Below, piece by piece: positions 54,900-64,000 of a DNA stretch of 64,000 nt; positions within the stretch are counted from its first letter, which is position 1; each line of letters begins with the position of its first letter. This stretch comes from Moniliophthora roreri (Eukaryota > Basidiomycota > Agaricomycetes > Agaricales > Marasmiaceae): positions 186,001 through 250,000 of the forward strand of contig LATX02000178.1 in assembly GCA_001466705.2 (NCBI GenBank). The letters run 5' to 3'. Made by a program: the position numbers and the translations under genes. The notes under the pieces were generated by a model. That model saw only the letters and a program-made list of their open reading frames with translations. It made no database searches and had not been told where the DNA came from.

Positions 54900-56550
54900 A
54901 AGGGAGAGTTGAGGGTATGTAGCAGGCGACGGCGCAGGAACTAGCCCCAGGCCCGGGATCTGCCGGTATTAGCAAATCTAGAATCTTCGTGGCCGACCCT
55001 CAAAACTTGAAGCTGAATATCAAGGTGCGTGAGCACACAAATTTCATCGTTCAATGTTGAGGAGAATTCTGTTAGGTCCGTCACGGCAGGCCCCGGGCTT
55101 GTGTTTAAGCCAGCTCCGTTGCTACAGCTCGCGATATTGATCCAGCCTAAGTAAAGCTTAGTCGTCAGAGTTAGCACATCGGAAAAACAAAGGACAGACC
55201 AGATCATTTCCAGATCAAATCATCAAGTCGAAGTGGCGTAAACCGGTGCCCCTTACATACGTTGCCAATGTGGACCTTTGAATTCCACTGATTGGTAGGA
55301 CTCCGCGACTCGGACAGGACTTGGACCAGCTCATTTCCCGGCAGACTGTAAAAACCCCATATCTCATCGTAGCAAGCCAAAAGTTGGGGCTCACTTGCAT
55401 CCGCCGCCTCTTGAGTCCTGTTTTGAAGATCAAGAAATACTAGCTACTTCCTCAGCTAGCGCTCGTGGCATTCTGTCCATCCACCAGCGACACCACTTAC
55501 CCTAATCGTCGAATGGCTTCAAATTGCAATGGGATCAAAAGGTGTTCGTCCACCGCCGTCAGGTACGAGTTCGATGTCCCCGACTAGGTGATGTGAAGGC
55601 ACACATCTTCACTGGTACCTACCGAGGACGTGATAGACCGCTCGTTCTACGGCTCGTACAAAATCTAGCCATTCTACACTGCAGCAGCTGACCGTTTGCC
55701 TTCCCTTCTTCTGTTCATCAATAAGTTAACAGGACAGTTCGAGATCCCTTGCATGAGTACACATTCCGCAACCCCTGGTTCTCCGTGCTGTGTCGTTAGA
55801 GCTGCTCAAGCTACTGCGTGCAGTCCTGTCTCAGGTGCCAAGTAAGATACCTCTCTCCATTATCTTGTACTAGCACCTAATTCACGTCGTCGGTAGTGTG
55901 CAAGGAGAATGCTTCGACATCAACGCGACTTGCTGCTTAGGATTTTACTCTACTGGATATTGTCCGGGGGGAAGTAATGTGAGATTCTCATCTGGGATAC
56001 GCTATTTTCGAGGCTTGCTAACACAACGTGATTCACAGATCCAATGTTGTACCTATTTGCAACAGTGCGGGCCTGGTGGCTGGTGTAATGACATCAACCA
56101 CGTCTCCTGCTCAACGGCGTATAAGTCAGGCTTGTGCCCAGGACCCAGTAGTGAGTGTTCTGTGGTTATGGCCAAATTCTAGGTGACATCGTACTCTATG
56201 CAGATGTGAGGTGTTGCACGGGCTCTAGTGGAGACACAAAGTGCACGACGGGGCATTGATTCCCCTCTTCACTGCCCAGAGTTCCTCTCGGTTTGGTGGT
56301 CCTCTAAACGCTGGGCAGTTATGACTCATTGATACTGATTGTTGGTTTGCGGCTGTCAGTTCCAATTATCCTTCCACTGTATCTCCCGAATCACTTTGTC
56401 GATGTTGTACGAGAAAATGCTTGATGACGACTCCGTATTTGTAAGTTCACTGTATGCACGTAAAACAAAATAAATCCTCTGATTCGAGGAGTCACGATAG
56501 CCGCGATAGTTCTTACTGGTGGCAAAGGCATGGGTGGACCCACAATATTA
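54900..56550. repeat. Tandem segmental duplication, unit 1
   Basis: The order of blocks (gagttgaggg..tagcaggcgacggcg, gggatctgccggtattagca, gttgctacagctcgcgat, aagtcgaagtggcgtaaac, ccaaaagttggggctc, the Cys-rich gene, gagtcacgatagccgcgata) is repeated in unit 2. Divergence is moderate, about one difference per ten to twenty bases by eye, plus indels. Confidence 0.85.
55790..56259 (+). pseudogene. Cysteine-rich secreted protein, copy 1 without signal peptide
   Basis: The mature part is well conserved with copy 2: GECFDINATCCLGFYSTGYC, then QCCTYLQQC, GGWCNDINHVSC and the CCTGSSGDTKCTTGH end, with the same three introns. But the sequence jumps from the leader (gtgctgtgtcgt) directly to tagagctgctcaagc. 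About 139 bases holding the ATG and signal peptide are missing, with cgtt at both ends of the deletion in copy 2. The tatataaat block is also absent. Without start, signal or TATA the copy should be dead. Confidence 0.75.
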
Positions 56551-57232
56551 AATATTCTAAGGGCGACGTCACAAGGGGGGGAATTCCATTTGAGATACCG
56601 TCTGGACCAGTCGCTTCGCCGTGTGCTCCCTATGTACCCGCCAAACAATAACACATCAGGTACAAACAAGCTCACGCGCACACGGCGAACGCGACTGGTA
56701 GCGAGTCTAGGTAAGGGAGAGTTGAGGTAGCAGGCGACGGCGCGTGAGGACAAAGGAACTAGCCCAGGCCCGGGATCTGCCGGTATTAGCAAATCTAAAA
56801 TCTTCCCATGGGCCCTGGCCGACCCTCTGACAACGTTGAGAATTCTGTCACTGTCGAAGAGTTCGGGTAATACACGAATTGCCGCCCGATCATATATTCC
56901 GTTTTACTTACAGTCTCCGATTCCCGACTACGATACATGTTTTATTTAATACATATTTCAGATTAGTTACAGTTTCACATTTCAGTACGAATCTCTTGTA
57001 GCACCTCAGCCGTTCACACATTCAGTGAGACCGTCTGCTTGTTTTTCCACTTACGTATTTATTTGACTCACGACATACCTCTGCAGTTCTAATTAGTTGT
57101 TATTTACGACAGTCACGACATCCGAATCATTCAGGCCTGGGGCTTGTGTTTTAGCCAGTTCCGTTGCTACAGCTCGCGATGTTGATCTAGCCTAAGTAAT
57201 GCAGCTTAGTCGTCAGATTTAGAACATCGGAC

Positions 57233-57975
57233 GCCGCGAGCAGACTTTTGTTTGTACATGTTGTGAACCTCAAAGAAAGTTGTCCCAAGAAACCATAGCA
57301 TTCTCCTCAACCGGGTTCGGACCAGTTTGGTACTGAGGAGTCTGAAATGAGCACCAGGAAAAAATGTTCAACTTTTTTTTCTCGAAAATTTTGGGCTAAG
57401 ATGGTGAAACAGCGTTTCAAACATGACTCTGAGGCCCTTTACAGTGTCTATGATGATATTTTACCCAAAAAAGTTGAAGACTTTGATCTTGTGCGATGAA
57501 TCCGTCTGGTGGAGTACCTGGTTAGGGGACACGATCAGCGTGGAAGAATTGAAGGTGTTCAGGCATTGATGAGATGTGTGACACACGCGTGACAGCTCGC
57601 GCCAGACGCGTTATTCGTTTGCTACTGCCTTGTTCAATGTTCATCCCTATTTCTCAGGCATAAGTCGACTTGCTTTACGCCTTTGAATGCCCTATACTGT
57701 TATAGATCAAATTCTAGCCTGTTGCCATTTCTATGGAAGGAGGAAATCAATCAAACAACCCAGATACATGGATTTATATATTTCTGGAGCATATAATGAG
57801 TCATCTAAGGCATATGTAAGGATAATATGATGATATATTTTTGAATAGAGGGATTTGGGACAGCTAGATGAAAAAGAACATGATAGTCGAGTGCAAAGAA
57901 GCATTGGGACAGGAGTTTGAGCGCTTATGCTTGTATAAGCTGGACACGCCAAACCGTGTCTTGCGCACCTCCACA
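57233..57975. other. Extra segment present only in duplication unit 2
   Basis: Unit 1 runs from ..agcacatcgga into aaggacaga.., whereas unit 2 has about 740 bases between the matching blocks. No open frame, terminal inverted repeat or clear target duplication was found, so insertion in unit 2 and deletion in unit 1 are both possible. Confidence 0.5.
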
Positions 57976-58548
57976 AAGGACAGGCCAAAACATTTCCAGG
58001 ATCAAATCATTAAGTCGAAGTGGCGTAAACAGGTACCCCTTCCATACGTTGCCAATGGTCTGGACTTCCACTGATTGGTCTATGTTAGGACTCGGACCAG
58101 CTTATTTCCGGGTGGCAGACTGTAAAAACCTCATATCTCAGCGCAGCTAGCCAAAAGTTGGGGCTCGTTTGCATCCGCCGCCTCTTGAGTCATGCTTTGA
58201 AGATCAAGAAATACTAGCTACTTCCTTAGCTAGCGCTTGTGGCGTTCTACCCATCCACCAGCGACACCACCACTACCCTGATTGTCGAATGGCTTCAAAT
58301 TGCAGTGTGATCAAAAGGTGTTCACCATCAGGTTGGAGTCCGATGACCCCCTACTAGGTGATATGAAGGCACACATCTTTACTAGTACCTACTGAAGACG
58401 TGATAGACCGGTTGCTCTACACCTCATACAAAACTACACCACAACAGCTGACCGTCTGCCTCCCATCCTTCTGTTCATCAATACATTAATAGGATAGCTC
58501 GAGATCTCTTGCATGGGTACAATGTTCCGCGACCCCTGGTTTTTCTTG

Positions 58549-58557
58549 TATATAAAT
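58549..58557 (+). promoter_or_regulatory. TATA box of the Cys-rich secreted protein gene
   Basis: tatataaat 33 bases before the ATG at 58590; the block is missing from duplication unit 1. Confidence 0.55.
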
Positions 58558-58589
58558 CTCTCCGTGCTGTGTCGTTCTCGCAGCACCTC

Positions 58590-59175
58590 ATGCATCTACC
58601 ACTTTCGGGCTTCGTCCTGCTGGCTACTGCAGCCATAGTCGGTGCCAGTCCTTTTCCTGACACCGAATCGCAGAAGTCGTCCCGTCTTGCTGTCATTAAC
58701 GGACTTTTGACCGTTAGAGCTGCTCAAGCTACTGCGTGCGGTCCTGTCTCAGGTGCCAAGTAAGATGCTTCTCTCCATTATCTTGTACTAGCACCTAATT
58801 CACGTCGTCGGTAGTGTGAAAGGAGAATGCTACGACATCAATACGACTTGCTGCTTAGGATTTTATTCTACTGGATATTGTCCGGGGGGAAAGAATGTGA
58901 GATTCTCATCTGGGATACGCTAATTTTCGAGGCTTGCTAATACAACGTGAATCACAGATTCAATGTTGTACCTATTTGCAACAGTGCACCGGCGGCTGGT
59001 GTAATGACATCAACCACGTCTCCTGCTCAACGGCATATAAGTCGGGCTTGTGTCCAGGACCCAGTAGTGAGTGTTCTGTGGTTATAACCAAATTCTAGGT
59101 GACATCGTACTCTATGCAGATGTGAGGTGTTGCACGGGCTCTAGTGGAGACACAAAGTGCACGACGGGGCATTGA
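58590..59175 (+). CDS. Cysteine-rich small secreted protein with two CPGxxN-CC repeats
   Basis: Four exons (58590-58759, 58815-58896, 58958-59066, 59120-59175) give 138 residues. Signal peptide: MHLPLSGFVLLATAAIVGAS. The mature protein has two tandem cysteine modules: GECYDINTTCCLGFYSTGYC with PGG..IQCC, and GGWCNDINHVSCSTAYKSG with LCPGPSNVRCC. CPGxxNxxCC modules of this type occur in fungal secreted proteins, often before a muramidase or NlpC-like domain; here they stand alone. The role may be wall binding or an effector-like function, which is not shown by the sequence. A TATA box lies 33 bp upstream. Copy 1 of the tandem duplication is its disabled paralogue. Confidence 0.8.
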
Positions 59176-59504
59176 TTCCCCTCTTCACTGCCCAGAGTTC
59201 CTCTCAGTTTGGTGAACCTCCAAACGCTAGGCAGTTATGGCTCATTGATACTGATTATCGTTTTGCGGCTGTCAGTTCCAATTATCTTCCCACTGTATCT
59301 CCCGAATCACTTTGTCGATGGTGTACGAGAAAATGCTTGATGATGACTCCGTATTATTGTAAAATAGTTGTGAGCTCACTGTATGCACGTAAAACAAAAT
59401 AAATCCTCTGGTTCGAGATGAAGAAGCCTGCCTCTGAGGTCGAGGAGTCACGATAGCCGCGATAGTTCCTACCTGGTAGCAAAGGCACGGACGGACCCAC
59501 AATA

Positions 59505-60221
59505 AGGTTTGCTTGGTGGTTGTCAAGGGGAAAATTCGCTTGTCCCTGTCCATGCATGTACATTGTTTGGCCCGGACTCATCTAGCCTGGACTCACACAG
59601 AGGCATCGGAAATCCGCAATAAGACGTTCACAACTGGCCTTAAGGTCGTCAAAGAAAGGTATAAGCGTGTATTCCAGGGTCGGATTAGCAAATGCACGTA
59701 AGGACGGGTCCACCAAAGCATGGCGAGACTGAAAGCGTGCTTGCGAGAACCAATTACGCAGTTTTCGCTAGCTCCGATTAAATACAGTATGCGTGGAATT
59801 TCCCGCCGGGCTCACGACGATAACAGTTGTGCATCGTGCACCACATCGCTCCTTGCGGCTAGATTCATGCAGTTTCTCCACCTACTCAAAAAGCTTTGAC
59901 GACGACAGGGCTGTAGTTGGGTGCCGTGCCAAACTACAGGGTAGAAGCTGAAGCACGAATCCCTGAGACTAGCCGGACGACGAATAGGTTCCGCTCTTTC
60001 TCGGGGCGTTACTCTACTTTGCCTTCTTGTAATATTAGGACGGAGCGGACTCAGGATCGATGTGATTGCAAGTCTCGAGACGCTGGGGTTCTGCGTGAAG
60101 GTAAAATAGCATGTATCCCAAATTTTACATCATTGGTTAAATAGCTACCAATATCGCTGCTCCCCCAGGTGCCCCGAGTCGTATCACAGTGAATCTTGCG
60201 GTGAGTGAGATGCCTCGTAAC
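59505..60221. other. Intergenic, nothing recognised
   Basis: One frame of 75 codons at 59917-60144 without motifs. Otherwise empty. Confidence 0.4.
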
Positions 60222-62670
60222 TCAATTTCTTGAGAAGGCGTCCTTTAAATGTGATAAGGCATTCTGAGGGAATAGATTTGGATTCAAAGTGCATAGCTTA
60301 CAGTGCTAAGAATCATACCTGGTAATGCGACATGAAAGCAGCAACCTCATCCTCCCTCAATCTCACTTTCTTAATCTTGTCAAAGTGACTTGCGTTCTTC
60401 ATCATGGTCTTGAAATATCTCGCCTTTATGAATGAAAATTTAGGAAACGACTAGCGAATGAACGGTTTGGAGACACATACCTCTTGTTCTTCGACTAAAG
60501 TCCATGCACTACCTTCCCGACCAGCTCTTGCAGTTCGACCGGCACGATGGACGTACTTTCGCATATCCACGGGTGCATCATAACTGACAATATTCGATAC
60601 ATGGCTAATATCAATACCTCGGGAAATAAGATCCGAACAGATGAGGCTGGACAGTGAACGTTACTTAGACCTGAGACAGTTGGATGGACGTTAAATGAAG
60701 CCTACATATGTATCTCTTGCGTTCTGAACTTCTCCAATATCGATTTTCGTTCCGAGGCACTCAGATCGCTGGAATATGCATGAACTGAGATGGGCTTCGC
60801 GTTACCGTCACCGGATCGGGAAAGAGAGCTTTCGAAGAAGTCAAATAGCTGAACCAATCTCGCTGTCGACTCGGCAGATTTAGTGAAGATGAGAGCATTG
60901 ACGATTTTGTTTTGACGGATGAGGTGGAACAAGATAAGGGGTTTCTCCTCGGTAGAGCAGACGACCATATGTTCCTGAAAGAGTCGGTTCAGTGGTACGA
61001 AAGGCAAGGATAGGAGAATAATGGCATACCCTCAAAGTTTCGGGCATCGTAAAGCGTTCGCTGACCACATCAAGGACGCTGCTCTGCTGCTGATTACTTC
61101 GATGCACCACAAAGTATTTGGGATTACGCAGTTCAAGTGCTGCCAGTTTTGAGGGATCACGAGTAAGAGTGGCTGAAAAAAGGAGCTTTTGACAAGGAAC
61201 TTCGTTCCTCTCAGTGATGAAGGTCGGGATGTAAGGATAAGGCAAAAGAGGAAGAAAAGTGGGGCTGAGAGCATCGTGTCTCGAACCCAACATGCCAGTT
61301 TCGGTTTCCTGGCCGATGTCGAGCAAATCATGAAGAGAACTGGCTGGCTCATATTTTGGAGGTCGAGCAGCGGCCAAGATCTGAACAAGCCAGTCATGGT
61401 AAGACTGGGCTAATAGGCGATCCGCCTCGTCAATAACCTGAAGAAAACAAACGTCAGAGGTAGTTAAGATGGGAAACGTCATAATCCATACCAGGAATCT
61501 TAGATGTTGTAACGAGAAGTTCGGCGTGGCATTGACATGATCGATAAGTCGTCCTGGAGTGCAGATCAATATATCAACTTTGCTCGAGCCACCTAGAAGA
61601 CTAAAATCTCAATGAAGGGGGGGACTTGCGAATCATCATAAGTCTTACTTCGTTGTCGTGTCAGTCACCAATTGTGACTGCTCGTGAGCAAAGGAGTGTT
61701 GTCCAGTCGCGGTGCCGATCTAGTGCAGAAACGTTAAGGTCCCGTAAAGAGGACCATAAAAGAACTACCTTAAGGCTGCGACCCTTGTTGATTGCTTCAA
61801 ATGTTTCTCTGACCTGCGTGACGAGATCGCGAGTTGGAAGGACAATGAGAGCACGTAGCCGCGTCACAATACGCGCGCTTAGAATCTGAAAAGTAATGCT
61901 TAGAAGTAGTAGGGCTTGAACAAAGGTTGAAGGTCACCTCAACGATGGGTACTGCATAAGCAAGAGTTTTGCCACTCCCAGTCGGAGCGGAAACACAAAC
62001 GTCGCGTGGAGGGTCGTAACTTGGATAGAGCGACTTGCATACTGGATCATTCGGTAGTAGGAACGGTAGAAGAGCCGTCTGGACTGCAAATAGCTCCGTT
62101 ATCCCGAGTTCATGCAGTCGTTTCACCATCCATTCGCTGAGACCCATAGTACGACCATTGTCCGGGAGGGGCAACACAACGCTGGGATCTACAACTTCTG
62201 CGTCTACCAAGGCCTGATCCAGCCCTTGCAACGCCAGTATAGATTGTGATGGTGCATCCGGAAGGGCCGGTAGAGAGAATGAAGGGAGGACCGCGGGTGG
62301 TGTTGGTGACCTCACAAGCTTTGCTTCGATAGATGGTGAAGGATTCTCTTGAGGAATGATGGAAATTTTCCGCCGCTTTTTGGGAGGCTTTTGAACGGGG
62401 CTGTCGTTAATCTGCATCGCAGCTGAATCTTGCTCCTCTTGCTCCTCCTCCCCGTCCTCGTCAGCTTGCTCTACATCTTCTACATGCTTCTCGATTGCGG
62501 AAGGCTTGCTGTATTTCTTGATTTTTCGGCGTTCCTTTTTTCGCTTGAGATAACGCTTCTTGGCTTTTGTTTTTTCCTAATATCTCGTATTAGAATCAGC
62601 ATTTGAGAATATGTGAATTGAGACATATACTTACCTTTGTCGTAGTGGATCCAGTGCCTTCCGCCGCCAT
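60222..62670 (-). CDS. DBP6: DEAD-box RNA helicase, DBP6/DDX51 type
   Basis: Ten exons (62670-62635, 62576-61938, 61885-61769, 61719-61649, 61600-61492, 61437-61030, 60974-60706, 60646-60481, 60423-60319, 60263-60222) give 653 residues. A basic and acidic nucleolar-type N-terminus (KTKAKKRYLKRKKERRKIKK, then a Glu/Asp run) precedes the helicase core: FAVQ (Q motif), APTGSGKT at 209-216, PTRDL, CTPGRL, DEAD at 327-330, SAT, SRGIDI and HRAGRTARAG. The long loop after the DEAD box (SSLHDLLDIGQETE..) and the ALSHLKDAF end fit Dbp6/DDX51. It acts in 60S ribosomal subunit assembly. Divergent from RAE1 with 143 bp between starts. Confidence 0.92.
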
Positions 62671-62813
62671 GGCGAACAGCAGAAGCGAATGCCAGGCGAA
62701 TGCTGACCGAGTCGGAGAATTGGTTTGATCGCTGGAGGGGGGTCTCGTGAACCGTGGGATCAACGATCTCAACCCCTCGTTAGCTTTGTTCTCCCTCCTC
62801 GTCGTCGGTCGCA
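62671..62813. promoter_or_regulatory. 143-bp bidirectional promoter (DBP6/RAE1)
   Basis: The gap between two opposite start codons. No TATA box is visible, as expected for housekeeping genes. Confidence 0.55.
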
Positions 62814-64000
62814 ATGTCCTTCTTCGGGTCGGCGACTTCAACATCAACGACTAGCAATGTCGAAAAAGACATTGAGATGTCTGACCCGCCCACAGACTCG
62901 ATATCCTCAATGTCTTTCTCCAGTCAAGCAGACTACCTAGCAGTGGGCAGTTGGGATAACAGCGTAGGATCTCTACATCTAGGAGTGGCCAGTGCTAATC
63001 TTTTCAGATTTTTAGGTTCGTATATACGAGGTTGGGGCTGGCGGACAGTCCCAAGGAAAGGCGATGTACCAACATCAAGGGCCTGTTTTATCCGTGTGCT
63101 GGAGCAAGGCGCGTCGTTCTCTTCTCTTAACCCATTTTTCTGTGTTAATCTTGCTTTCGATAGGACGGAAACAAAGTATTTTCAGGCGGCGCAGACAATG
63201 CTGGACGTATGTTCGACATTACCACAGGCCAGGCAACTCAAGTTGCCCAACACGATGCTCCCATCAAAGTGGCGAAGTGGGTGGAGGCGCCTCATCAAGG
63301 CATTCTTGCGACAGGAAGCTGGGAAAAAACTATCAAAGTGAGTGATTGGTCGTGTTGCGCCCGGAGACTGACCAATGCCCTCTATCAGTATTGGGACTTG
63401 AGGACTCCCACTCCCGTGGCCTCTATGACTCTTCCAGAGCGATGCTACACTCTTGACATTCAATATCCATTGATGGTCGTAGGAACAGCGGAACGCCACA
63501 TTCAAATCTTCAACTTGACGAATCCCACAACTCCATACAAAACGATGGTTTCACCACTCAAATGGCAAACTCGCGTTGCTTCTTGCTTTACTGCTTCTAC
63601 TAGCAGTGGCTTTGCTGTTGGAAGTATTGAGGGTCGAGTAGCGATCCAGTATGTTGAGGAAAAGGACAGCAGGTAGGACCTACACGAATTTAAAGATTTT
63701 TGTACACTGATGATGATGCAGCAACAACTTCTCATTCAAATGCCACCGACGAGACTCCAATCCGAACACTAAAGACCAATCGTTGGTCTATGCCGTCAAT
63801 GACATTTCGTTCCATCCTGTTCACGGTACCTTCTCCACGTGCGGTATGTTCTGCAATCCTTCGCTTCGAACGTGTCCTGAACGTGTTTACCAGGCTCAGA
63901 CGGGACAATTCACTTTTGGGACAAAGATGCGCGTACCAGGTTAAAGAGTGAGTCGCATCACTGCCTAAGCCACAGTTCACTCATGAATTGCCTTACAGCG
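62814..64000 (+). CDS. RAE1: mRNA export factor RAE1/GLE2, 5' part
   Basis: Exons 62814-62963, 63016-63108, 63164-63337, 63389-63672, 63722-63843 and 63894-63947 are complete; a seventh starts at 63999 and leaves the window. So far 293 codons. WD40 propeller features: [114 protein letters not shown] and [20 protein letters not shown]. These are diagnostic for Rae1, which binds the nuclear pore (Nup98) and Mex67-type exporters. Intron 2 has a GC donor (AAG|GCGCGT): the SKDGNKV motif forces this phase. The protein normally has about 350 residues, so roughly 60 are missing. Confidence 0.93.

Larger units (their letters stand above)
56711..59504. repeat. Tandem segmental duplication, unit 2
   Basis: Direct repeat of unit 1 in the same orientation. 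It is longer because of extra DNA at 57233-57975 and a diverged stretch at 56850-57130. Near 59418 it has an extra block of about 25 bases inside an otherwise shared sequence. Confidence 0.85.

Noticed and set aside
1..64000. CRISPR array, operon, riboswitch or prokaryotic mobile element
   Set aside because: Spliceosomal introns throughout and no regular spaced repeats. Such features are not expected in nuclear fungal DNA.

Overview
The window looks like nuclear DNA of a filamentous basidiomycete, most likely an agaricomycete. Coding sequence is cut by many short introns (about 45-80 bases, GT/GC..AG). The gene content fits: a Zn2Cys6 regulator, a microbial-type sesquiterpene synthase, a DUF6535 membrane protein, a chitin synthase activator with a CVIM CaaX box, an OPT transporter, tandem BTB proteins and arrays of fast-evolving secreted or membrane proteins. 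No RNA gene, CRISPR array or prokaryotic signal was seen. All gene models were spliced by hand. For nearly every complete model the exon lengths sum to a multiple of three and the splice sites agree with conserved protein motifs.

Layout. 0-13 kb: end of a DUF2828 gene, an SDR oxidoreductase flanked by decayed SDR pieces, a small secreted hydrophobic protein, two tandem BTB genes, TRAP-alpha, an SH3-RasGEF and a small unknown protein. 13.8-27 kb: an accessory region with two interleaved, lineage-expanded families. Family A (three intact genes and one pseudogene) encodes single-pass membrane glycoproteins. Family B (one intact gene and one pseudogene carrying a hAT-like MITE) encodes large secreted proteins. 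A broken DUF6535 gene follows. 27-43 kb: the CHS4/SKT5 homologue, a 28-exon OPT transporter, a Zn2Cys6 regulator with an in-frame stop, and an unrecognised gene. 43-53.5 kb: compact housekeeping block with SWC6/VPS71 (ZNHIT1), a cystathionine beta-lyase gene that runs in frame into mevalonate kinase, a convergent sesquiterpene synthase, RPB5 and SWD2. 53.5-60 kb: a tandem segmental duplication holding a cysteine-rich secreted protein, one copy intact and one without signal peptide and TATA box. 60-64 kb: divergent DBP6-type helicase and RAE1.

How the genes relate. Mevalonate kinase feeds the isoprenoid pathway and the neighbouring synthase would use its downstream product, farnesyl diphosphate. 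Three head-to-head pairs share very short promoters (87, 143 and 187 bp). The most notable items are the beta-lyase/mevalonate kinase fusion, an apparent excess of GC-AG introns (5 of about 118), two 6-nt microexons, a nonsense codon in the Zn2Cys6 regulator and the MITE inside family B.
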